DNA of 64,000 bases from positions 1,922,001-1,986,000 of the forward strand of contig NZ_CP128185.1 of assembly GCF_030316135.1 (NCBI RefSeq). The letters are read 5' to 3'. The notes below the pieces were generated by a model, which saw nothing but the letters and a program-made list of their open reading frames with translations, had not been told where the DNA came from and made no database searches. Position 1 is the first letter of the stretch. Each line of letters begins with the position of its first letter. Shown piece after piece: positions 57,452-64,000 of the stretch. Source of the DNA: Aliiglaciecola sp. LCG003 (GTDB lineage: Bacteria > Pseudomonadota > Gammaproteobacteria > Enterobacterales > Alteromonadaceae). The position numbers and the translations under genes are program-made.

Positions 57452-57670
57452 TTATACGCCACTGTTGGACCAAAAGACTTGTATAAGTCCTTTGGCCAAA
57501 AATCCAGCCGCACCGAGAAATAAAACTAAATAGACTACCGCTCTGCCCACCAGGGGCACATCATTCTTTTTGAGTACGTCGTGGATGGCATATCCCATTA
57601 GCGCAAAAAGTGCGACCAATGTTAGATTAAGCACTATAGTCTCAATCTGCTCATAATATTCAGCTAGCAT
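57452..57670 (-). CDS. DUF2788 small membrane protein
   Basis: A 72-residue protein with two membrane segments (about 10-30 and 42-62) joined by a charged loop (KKNDVPLVG). The sequence ETIVLNLTLVALFALMGYAI and RAVVYLVLFLGAAGFLAKGL matches the DUF2788 family, commonly found just upstream of fldA in Shewanella, Vibrio and Alteromonas. Function unknown. It lies in the row ybfF-DUF2788-fldA on the minus strand. Confidence 0.85.
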   Translation of the reverse strand: MLAEYYEQIETIVLNLTLVALFALMGYAIHDVLKKNDVPLVGRAVVYLVLFLGAAGFLAKGLIQVFWSNSGV

Positions 57671-57737
57671 GTGAATGCCTACTCCAAGAAAAAACGGCGA
57701 GAATATACCATTTTTTGTCGGTTAAGCCCACGGCTTT

Positions 57738-58517
57738 TTATCCATCTTTGTGTAAAAACTCGCGGACCAATCGATTAAACACCACGGGTTTTTCAGCATG
57801 TAGCCAATGTCCCGCAGAGCCGATGATTTTAGCATCACTGTTGGGAAACAAAGACACGATGGCGTCTCTATGATCAGATTTTATATAGTCAGAACGACCC
57901 CCCTTAATAAACAGCACAGGCCCATGAAAAACAGTATCACTTCGTATTGCAGCTGATAACTGTGCATAGTCCCGTTGCAACATCGCTAAGTTAAATCGCC
58001 AACTCCAACGCTCATTATGTTGATATAGACTTTTAGCCAGAAAAGCAGCAACACCCGACTCGGTTAATATATCTGACAATATTTGTGTGGCCTGCGCCCG
58101 AGACTCTATCTCATCAAGATTAACGGCGTTGAGCGCCTTGAATACATTTTGGTGTCTAGGGGAGTAATGAACAGGTGCAATATCAGCAACAATCAACTTT
58201 GATATCAAGTCACTGTGACTCAACGCTAGTGTCATAGCGACCTTACCCCCTAGGGAATGGCCTAGCAGGTTGACTGTGCCAATACCCAAACTGTTAATCA
58301 GTTCGGATATCTGTTGTGCATAACTTTCAAAAGAAAAAGTTTGACTAAATGCAGATCTGCCGTGATCAGGTAAATCAATATTGATAATATTGAAGGTGTC
58401 AGCTAGGCCTTTTTGGATCACTAGTAAATTATCTGAGTTGCCAAACAGCCCATGCAAAAGCACGAGATAGGGTTTGTTTTTGTCGCGACTAGATAACTGG
58501 TAATGTAACTGTGACAT
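57738..58517 (-). CDS. ybfF: Alpha/beta hydrolase, YbfF-type esterase
   Basis: A 259-residue esterase of the YbfF family. The oxyanion loop HGLFGNSDN (22-30), nucleophile Ser88 in LLGHSLGGKVA, Asp in DLPDHGRSA and late His in GSAGHWLHAEKP are visible. E. coli YbfF hydrolyses short and long acyl-CoA or esters, but the natural substrate is unknown. The order ybfF before fldA and fur resembles the E. coli locus seqA-ybfF-ybfE-fldA-fur. Confidence 0.92.
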   Translation of the reverse strand: MSQLHYQLSSRDKNKPYLVLLHGLFGNSDNLLVIQKGLADTFNIINIDLPDHGRSAFSQTFSFESYAQQISELINSLGIGTVNLLGHSLGGKVAMTLALSHSDLISKLIVADIAPVHYSPRHQNVFKALNAVNLDEIESRAQATQILSDILTESGVAAFLAKSLYQHNERWSWRFNLAMLQRDYAQLSAAIRSDTVFHGPVLFIKGGRSDYIKSDHRDAIVSLFPNSDAKIIGSAGHWLHAEKPVVFNRLVREFLHKDG

Positions 58518-58590
58518 ACAATCTCGTAAAGTTAAGGATCTTAGCGAACAGAATTCATCAGCCCGCAGTTAGATCTTCATTTAGATTATT

Positions 58591-58992
58591 TTAGATTTTA
58601 AAATCGTCTAAAGATTTTCCAGATTCAATTGCATGGGCAAATACTTTCGGCATACGACCAATACCCGTCCACTTAATTAATTCACCGTCAGCATTTTTAA
58701 TCGAATATTTAATTGCTCTTTTTTTACCAACACCGCCAGATTTTTTAACCGGGTCGGATAAAAGTTGTAAGTCTTCAATATTCAAACCAGCACTTTTTAT
58801 TTGTTTCTTAATCTCTGCAATTTTATCTAATTTAGCTTGGGCTGCTTTTTGTTCTTTTTGTTCTTTTTGAATTCTATTTTCAATGATCCTGTCTAATTTA
58901 TTGACTACTGTCTTTAAATTTTGCACGGATAGACTATTGGTTGCTCCCTGTAATTTACGGCCATCCGTTAAAATATTAACAAAGTTTTTCAT
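58591..58992 (-). CDS. H-NS family nucleoid-associated protein
   Basis: A 133-residue H-NS-like protein. Residues about 1-75 form the helical oligomerisation part (LKTVVNKLDRIIENRIQKEQ), and the C-terminal domain (about 90-133) has the DNA-binding signature KYSIKNADGELIKWTGIGRM with TGIGRMPKVF replacing the usual TGQGRTP. The final SGKSLDDF is conserved. It probably silences AT-rich genes. The gene has a terminator-type hairpin upstream serving the ETF-QO gene, so it is transcribed alone. Confidence 0.88.
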   Translation of the reverse strand: MKNFVNILTDGRKLQGATNSLSVQNLKTVVNKLDRIIENRIQKEQKEQKAAQAKLDKIAEIKKQIKSAGLNIEDLQLLSDPVKKSGGVGKKRAIKYSIKNADGELIKWTGIGRMPKVFAHAIESGKSLDDFKI

Positions 58993-59053
58993 AGGTAATT
59001 GACTGCTCTTTATGTGTGGAAGTAGGCTTAATCTTAAGCAAAAAGCGTATATA

Positions 59054-59081
59054 AAAAAAGCGTATTTCTACGCTTTTTTTA
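59054..59081. terminator. Bidirectional terminator next to ETF-QO
   Basis: GCGTA (59061-59065) and TACGC (59070-59074) form a short stem flanked by seven A and seven T, so on either strand a hairpin of up to 12 bp is followed by a U-run. It lies 11 bp after the ETF-QO stop and ahead of the H-NS gene. Confidence 0.85.
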
Positions 59082-59091
59082 AAATTGAACT

Positions 59092-60738
59092 TTACATGTT
59101 GGGATAATTCGGACCACCAGTACCTTCTGGGGTAACCCATATAATATTCTGACTGGGATCTTTAATATCACATGTCTTACAATGAACGCAATTTTGAGCG
59201 TTTATTTGCAAGCGTTTATCCCCTTCAGGGTTTTCAACAATTTCATACACACCTGCGGGACAATAGCGTTGTGCTGGCTCATCATATTTTGGTAAATTAA
59301 TTTCTATAGGTACAGCATTATCAATTAGTTTTAAATGACAGGGTTGGTCTTCTTCATGATTTGTATTGGACAAAAATACAGAAGATAATTTATCAAAACT
59401 AATGATACCATCGGGTTTAGGGTAATCTATTTTAACCTGATTACCGGCTAAATCTAACGAGCCATAATCAGTACTGTCATCCGTAAGATTAAACAGTGGG
59501 CGGCCCCCTAAGATATTTTGTTCAAAGGTATTATAAGCCCCTCCCCAAAAGGTACCGAATTTGTGCATTGCAGGGCCAAAGTTTTTCGAACTGTAGAGTT
59601 CTTTATATAACCATGACTGTTCAAACTTTTCCGCATACGCCAACAAATCTTCACCAACCTTATCATTTTGCAAGGCTTCAAAAATGGTTTTTGCGGCTAT
59701 TAAACCAGATTTCATTGCGGTGTGGTTACCTTTGATCTTGGCAAAATTAAGGGTTCCTGCATCACAACCTACTAAGATGCCGCCAGGGAATGTCATTTTA
59801 GGTAAGGAGTTGTAGCCACCTTTGGCAATTGCCCGAGCGCCATAAGCCACTCTTTTGCCACCCTCTAGATACTGTTTTAATACAGGATGGTGCTTGACTC
59901 GCTGGAACTCATCAAACGGGCTGAGGTGTGGATTTGCGTAATTTAGATCGATGATGATACCAACCAATACTTGATTATTTTCAGCATGATAAAGATAGCT
60001 TCCCCCAGAGGCATCGGATAACGGCCAGCCTGCTGTATGTACCACCAGACCTTCTTGGTGTTTAGCAGGATCTATATCCCAAATCTCTTTAAAGCCAATG
60101 CCATAATGTTGTGGCGATTTACCTTCATCTAATTTGAATTTTGAAATTAGCTGCTTACCTAAATGACCACGGCAGCCTTCAGCAAATACGGTATATTTCG
60201 CCCGCAACTCCATGCCTGGCATAAAACCGTCTTTTTGCTCTCCTGATTCACTGATACCCATGTCGCCGGTGATTACGCCGCCGACACTACCATCTTCATT
60301 ATAAATAACCTCTGCTGCAGCAAAACCGGGGAACACTTCTACACCTAACTGCTCGGCTTGTTCCGCCAACCAGCGACATACGTTACCCATACTGACGATG
60401 TAATTACCTTGGTTATGCATGGTTTTTGGTGTCATGACATTAGGTAATTTTTTAGACGATGAGTCATTGTTCAGATAATAGATATGATCATCCGTTACCG
60501 GCGTATTCAGTGGCGCACCGCGCTCTTTCCAATCTGGAAATAATTCATCTAATGCTTTGGGTTCAAACACTGCACCAGAGAGTATGTGTGCTCCTACTTC
60601 TGAGCCTTTTTCGACTACACAAACCATTAATTCTTGTTGATTTTGCTGCGCAAGCTGCATGATCTTACAGGCGGTAGAGAGTCCAGCTGGGCCAGCGCCG
60701 ACTATTACGACGTCAAAATCCATCGATTCACGTTCCAC
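59092..60738 (-). CDS. Electron transfer flavoprotein-ubiquinone oxidoreductase
   Basis: A 548-residue membrane-bound flavoprotein that passes electrons from ETF to ubiquinone during beta-oxidation and amino-acid breakdown. The N-terminal FAD motif is VIVGAGPAGLSTA; HILSGAVFEPKALDELFPDW is typical; the C-terminal ferredoxin-like end has CPAGVYEIVE and NCVHCKTCDIKDP with four Cys for a [4Fe-4S] cluster. GTG 60738 with GAGGA 7 bases upstream gives the common start MERESMDFDVV. It is divergent from etfBA. Confidence 0.95.
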   Translation of the reverse strand: MERESMDFDVVIVGAGPAGLSTACKIMQLAQQNQQELMVCVVEKGSEVGAHILSGAVFEPKALDELFPDWKERGAPLNTPVTDDHIYYLNNDSSSKKLPNVMTPKTMHNQGNYIVSMGNVCRWLAEQAEQLGVEVFPGFAAAEVIYNEDGSVGGVITGDMGISESGEQKDGFMPGMELRAKYTVFAEGCRGHLGKQLISKFKLDEGKSPQHYGIGFKEIWDIDPAKHQEGLVVHTAGWPLSDASGGSYLYHAENNQVLVGIIIDLNYANPHLSPFDEFQRVKHHPVLKQYLEGGKRVAYGARAIAKGGYNSLPKMTFPGGILVGCDAGTLNFAKIKGNHTAMKSGLIAAKTIFEALQNDKVGEDLLAYAEKFEQSWLYKELYSSKNFGPAMHKFGTFWGGAYNTFEQNILGGRPLFNLTDDSTDYGSLDLAGNQVKIDYPKPDGIISFDKLSSVFLSNTNHEEDQPCHLKLIDNAVPIEINLPKYDEPAQRYCPAGVYEIVENPEGDKRLQINAQNCVHCKTCDIKDPSQNIIWVTPEGTGGPNYPNM

Positions 60739-61180
60739 AGGTTTATCCTCTTATAGTTATCTATTAATTAAAGAAATATATACTTGAGCTACTATCACCA
60801 AGAGTTACCAATAAACTCCGCTAATATTCAGAATTCATATAGTAGTATGTACCTCAAGTCCGCGTTTATAATGCTGCGGATAAATTAAGTTTTAACCTTT
60901 ACAATCAATTAGATATATTGTCTGGTAAGCGCCTGGTTGACGTTGCTAATCGACTCAGTAAAGGTCCAGTTTGGAGCAACACTACCATACAAAAAACTAA
61001 GCTGAAATGGATTTTGTATCCTATGTTTTGTAGGCTATTGTTGGCAGTGTGAAATTGGCAGAAAGGGTAGTGCTGGTTGACGCTCACGTCAACAGCCAGT
61101 AAATTTACGCCAACCTGAGAATGTGTAGTCAGTTTACGCATTGAAGTACATTCGACACTTAATATCCGATAGAGGTAAAC
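60739..61180. promoter_or_regulatory. Divergent etf control region with a palindrome
   Basis: About 440 bp between ETF-QO and etfB. GTTGACG (61076-61082) and CGTCAAC (61087-61093) are perfect complements around CTCA. The TTGACG-N4-CGTCAA pattern resembles operators of MerR-type LiuR regulators of amino-acid and fatty-acid breakdown, but this is an inference. It lies about 90-105 bp before etfB. Nothing else recognised. Confidence 0.5.
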
Positions 61181-61930
61181 ATGAAAATTTTAGTGCCGGT
61201 AAAACGCGCCATAGATTACAACGTAAAGGTACGTGTTAAAGCGGACAACACCGCAGTAGATTTGACCAATGCCAAAATGTCTATTAACCCTTTTTGTGAA
61301 ATCGCAGTAGAAGAAGCGGTAAGACTTAAAGAAAAAGGCATAGCGACAGAAATCGTGGTGGTTTCAATTGGCGACAAGGCTTGCCAGGAGCAGATACGAA
61401 CTGCGCTTGCTTTGGGTGCTGACCGTGGAATTCAAATCGATACGGCAGAGAACTTAGATTCGTTACAAGTGGCGAAAATCCTCAGTAAGGTTGTTGAGCA
61501 AGAGCAGCCCGGATTGGTGATCTTAGGTAAACAGTCTATTGATTCAGATAATAATCAGACAGGACAAATGCTTGCAGCGTTAACCGGTGTGCCGCAAGGT
61601 ACTTTTGCATCAGAAGTAGTGGTTACGGATGGTAAAGTGCAAGTGACCCGTGAAATTGACGGTGGTTTGCAGACCGTAGAGCTTTCTCTACCGGCTGTTG
61701 TGACTACAGATTTGCGTCTTAACGAACCTCGTTATGCAACTTTACCTAACATCATGAAAGCTAAACGCAAACCGTTGGAAGTGAAACCAGCTGAAGAGTA
61801 CGGGGTTAACCTTAGCTCTAACGTTAAAGTCCTTAAAGTCGAGGCTCCTGCTCAGCGTAAAGGCGGCGTTAAGGTGGCGGATGTAGCAGAACTTGTGGAA
61901 AAATTAAAAACAGAAGCGAAGGTGATCTAA
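61181..61930 (+). CDS. etfB: Electron transfer flavoprotein beta subunit
   Basis: A 249-residue subunit that binds AMP. Typical sequences are [55 protein letters not shown], and the C-terminal recognition loop with [13 protein letters not shown], whose leucine anchors partner dehydrogenases. With EtfA it accepts electrons from acyl-CoA dehydrogenases. It overlaps etfA by one base (TAATG). Confidence 0.97.
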   Translation: MKILVPVKRAIDYNVKVRVKADNTAVDLTNAKMSINPFCEIAVEEAVRLKEKGIATEIVVVSIGDKACQEQIRTALALGADRGIQIDTAENLDSLQVAKILSKVVEQEQPGLVILGKQSIDSDNNQTGQMLAALTGVPQGTFASEVVVTDGKVQVTREIDGGLQTVELSLPAVVTTDLRLNEPRYATLPNIMKAKRKPLEVKPAEEYGVNLSSNVKVLKVEAPAQRKGGVKVADVAELVEKLKTEAKVI

Positions 61931-62859
61931 TGGCCGTATTAGTATATGCAGAACATGATAATCAACATTTAAAATCAGAAACCCATAAACTTGTCCATGC
62001 TGCGAGCCAAATGGACTCAGATGTGCACGTATTAGTCGCAGGTCATAACTGCGCTGACATTGCTAAACAGGCCGCAGCCATCTCTGGCGTTAGCAAAGTA
62101 TTATTAGCAGACAACGGTGTTTATGAGCATCAACTTGCAGAAAATATTGCCGACTTGGTGGTAGATTTGGCCGGTGGCTATAGCCATATCACAGCAGCGG
62201 CTACGACAACTGGCAAAAATTTCATGCCGCGAGTTGCAGCCTTGTTAGATGTAGCACAAATATCTGATGTGATTGGTGTTGTAAGCGCAGATACCTTTGT
62301 ACGTCCAATCTATGCAGGAAACGCCATCGCGACTGTACAAAGTAGTGATGTCAAGAAAGTACTTACTGTAAGAGCATCTGCCTTTGATGCAGCGCAAGAA
62401 AGCGGTTCGGCGCTAGTTGAAAATGTTGATGATGTTAAAAACTCAGATAAGTCCAGTTTTGTCAGCGCAGAATTGACGGTTTCCGAGCGCCCTGAATTGA
62501 CTGCTGCTGAGGTGATAATCTCTGGTGGGAGAGGGATGCAAAATGGCGAAAACTTCAAGTTACTTGAGGGTATTGCAGATAAATTGGGTGCGGCCATTGG
62601 TGCCTCTCGTGCTGCGGTAGATGCAGGCTTCGTTCCTAACGATATGCAAGTAGGACAAACCGGTAAAATCGTTGCACCTCAATTATATATCGCTGTGGGC
62701 ATATCTGGCGCCATTCAGCATCTCGCTGGAATGAAAGATTCGAAAGTCATTGTTGCTATCAACAAAGATGAAGAAGCCCCTATATTCCAGGTAGCCGATT
62801 ACGGTCTAGTCGGCGATTTGTTTGATGTGTTACCAGAGCTAGAAGCTGCACTATCCTAG
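61930..62859 (+). CDS. etfA: Electron transfer flavoprotein alpha subunit
   Basis: A 309-residue subunit that holds FAD. The C-terminal domain has [40 protein letters not shown] and [20 protein letters not shown], the FAD-binding signature. With EtfB it delivers electrons to the ETF-QO encoded on the opposite strand, so the whole local set is one electron path into the quinone pool. The gene ends at a terminator. Confidence 0.97.
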   Translation: MAVLVYAEHDNQHLKSETHKLVHAASQMDSDVHVLVAGHNCADIAKQAAAISGVSKVLLADNGVYEHQLAENIADLVVDLAGGYSHITAAATTTGKNFMPRVAALLDVAQISDVIGVVSADTFVRPIYAGNAIATVQSSDVKKVLTVRASAFDAAQESGSALVENVDDVKNSDKSSFVSAELTVSERPELTAAEVIISGGRGMQNGENFKLLEGIADKLGAAIGASRAAVDAGFVPNDMQVGQTGKIVAPQLYIAVGISGAIQHLAGMKDSKVIVAINKDEEAPIFQVADYGLVGDLFDVLPELEAALS

Positions 62860-62883
62860 TCTAGTCAAATGTATGAATTTAAT

Positions 62884-62912
62884 AAGCAGTCTATTAGGGC
62901 TGCTTTTTTATT
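62884..62912 (+). terminator. Terminator after etfA
   Basis: AAGCAG (62884-62889) pairs with CTGCTT (62900-62905), followed by TTTTTATTATTT. Rho-independent terminator type on the plus strand. Confidence 0.8.
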
Positions 62913-63135
62913 ATTTAAACCAGCGACAGGGACGGCTCGATTCAGCATATTTAAACGTTGACGTTAAGCAGCCCTACTTACTTCTTCGTCGATATAGCAG
63001 AGCAATCGTCATCAATTACCGATGACGGGCAATCGGTGAGAGTTTGGCACACTGATTATTCAGGCAAAGGCGTGAACCTTTGCCCGATGCAATGATTATA
63101 ACCAGTTGTTTAGGCAGAAGATGCCGCACGGGTTA

Positions 63136-63444
63136 TTAAACTGACACTACTGAATTGTCGTCGAAAGATACGGGTGAGGTGATATAAGCATCTGCATGCC
63201 AATCATTTTCCCACTCATGGTCGTCCAACAGGTAACGAAATTGATATTCTGCACCTTTAGGCAAATCAATGGTTGACGAAAACCCACCATTTTTTAATTT
63301 TTTCATCGGTGAAGCAGATAAATTCCATTCATTGAAGTCTCCTACAACACGCACTTTCTGTGCGTTTTTGGCTTCTTCTTTGGATAATTTGAAGGTAACC
63401 TTGCAAACAGGTTTGGATTTTAGATAAGTTTTTTTGAAGCTCAT
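63136..63444 (-). CDS. Isoamylase early-set (CBM48-like) domain protein
   Basis: A 102-residue protein that is essentially one E-set/CBM48 glycogen-binding fold, as in AMPK beta and isoamylase N-domains: VTFKLSKEEAKNAQKVRVVG, DFNEWNLSASPMKKL, and YQFRYLLDDHEWENDWHADA. ATG 63444 has a perfect AAGGAGGA site 5 bases upstream; the TTG at 63489 is rejected. Stand-alone proteins of this kind are common in marine Gammaproteobacteria and may bind glycogen or a partner enzyme. No partner gene is nearby. Confidence 0.88.
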   Translation of the reverse strand: MSFKKTYLKSKPVCKVTFKLSKEEAKNAQKVRVVGDFNEWNLSASPMKKLKNGGFSSTIDLPKGAEYQFRYLLDDHEWENDWHADAYITSPVSFDDNSVVSV

Positions 63445-63834
63445 AAGCTCCTCCTTAGTGATGGTAATAATATTACATGGTGTGGTCAATAATACAGCGT
63501 TTTTAGCCCTGCTGTCATTGTTAATGTAATTAAATTACAGAATATCAAGTGCTAATTATCCTTCTTGTTGCTCAGGTTTTGGGCATTCAATGCTCATATT
63601 CTAAGATTGTGCACCTTAACGGTGAGGAACCGATATTATAAGGATAGACGATAAGCCTTTTATTGCCTAAGCTAACAATAGTTGATTATTGTGCAAAATT
63701 TGTTCCGCCGTTAGCTTGTTGAAAATATCCTATTGAGCTTTGAAACCTCTTGAAACACTTTTTATTGTATTGTTACAAGCCATAAGTTAAACATCCTCGT
63801 AAACTACATGCAGCAAAACGTTCAAGGACAAACC
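63445..63834. other. Divergent intergenic region, no recognised gene
   Basis: About 390 bp, AT-rich, between the CBM48-type gene and the efflux adaptor gene. It should hold both promoters. No terminator, RNA gene or ORF could be supported. Confidence 0.45.
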
Positions 63835-64000
63835 GTGGCTAGTAAAACAACAAAAATAATTCTTCCTCTAGTAATTGTGGCAATAGCAGTTGTTATATTG
63901 GTGCTGTTAGTCGGTAGTAAAAAACCTCCCGAGCAAGCCGCAAAGCCAAAAACTGCTTTTTTAGTGCAAGTGGAGGCAGCGCAACTACAAGATCTCAATT
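63835..64000 (+). CDS. 5' end of an RND-efflux periplasmic adaptor (membrane fusion protein)
   Basis: An open frame runs from GTG 63835 (AAGGA 6 bases upstream) to the window edge; an in-frame ATG at 63808 lacks a ribosome-binding site. The 55 visible residues show a basic start, a membrane anchor (IILPLVIVAIAVVILVLLVG), a charged linker KKPPEQAAKPK, and the first strand VQVEAAQL, as in HlyD/MexA-type adaptors. The rest and the pump gene would lie beyond the window. Confidence 0.7.
   Translation, partial: MASKTTKIILPLVIVAIAVVILVLLVGSKKPPEQAAKPKTAFLVQVEAAQLQDLN

Overview
The window is chromosomal DNA from a marine-type gammaproteobacterium, most likely Alteromonadales (an Alteromonas / Glaciecola / Paraglaciecola-like genome). 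This rests on gene content and synteny: a CysB close to the enterobacterial protein, the pabB-nudL-sdaA block, rimP-nusA-infB-rbfA-truB, ybfF-DUF2788-fldA next to fur, ETF plus ETF-ubiquinone oxidoreductase, pxpABC, and the remains of a PEP-CTERM protein. It is a gene-dense core segment with small accessory patches. No rRNA, tRNA, CRISPR array, prophage or plasmid backbone was seen. Both edges cut a gene.

Layout. 0-6.8 kb: 3' end of a conserved small protein, trhO, an EF-hand protein, a DEAD-box helicase overlapping a TPR protein, and scoAB CoA-transferase divergent from a LysR regulator. 7.0-11.3 kb: a small PspC-domain gene, a lipoprotein, a soluble histidine kinase with a membrane-anchored partner, and cysB. 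11.3-18.1 kb: sdaA, nudL and pabB on the minus strand, then class I fumarase and rmuC. 18.2-24.5 kb: an iron island with two Fur boxes, a two-gene operon of unknown function, a TonB-dependent siderophore receptor, a PiuC-type hydroxylase and a second 2OG-Fe(II) oxygenase. 24.8-35.3 kb: membrane, envelope and stress genes (AI-2E transporter, PAP2 phosphatase, Sel1 protein, YihY, BON protein, diguanylate cyclase, entericidin-like lipoprotein).

35.7-44.3 kb: a secreted prolyl oligopeptidase, then the translation/transcription operon rimP-nusA-infB-rbfA-truB behind a structured leader that carries an intrinsic terminator. 44.4-49 kb is the most disturbed part: an intact IS10-type element (1319 bp, 9-bp target duplication) inserted into a short repeat that also occurs at the end of rmuC, a decayed PEP-CTERM gene, mscL, and a REP-associated (RAYT) transposase flanked by short repeats. 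49-59 kb: OsmC/YhfA protein, cvfB, pxpABC (5-oxoprolinase), alr, fur, a chemoreceptor, fldA, a DUF2788 gene, ybfF and an H-NS-type gene. 59-64 kb: ETF-QO divergent from etfBA, a CBM48-type protein, and the start of an RND-efflux adaptor.

Several starts were corrected from the longest open frame: rimP (TTG at 38200), PAP2 phosphatase (probable ATT at 26082), pxpA (TTG at 50352), prolyl oligopeptidase (35704), rmuC (16589), fumarase (14981). Three short or partial genes were found by reading: a 48-residue entericidin-like lipoprotein (35161-35307), a 54-residue ORF before the diguanylate cyclase (33754-33918) and the 5' end of the efflux adaptor (63835 on). The best candidates for undescribed biology are the Fur-box operon of two unknown proteins (19.3-20.25 kb), the rimP-nusA leader, and the repeat family shared by the rmuC 3' end and the IS target.
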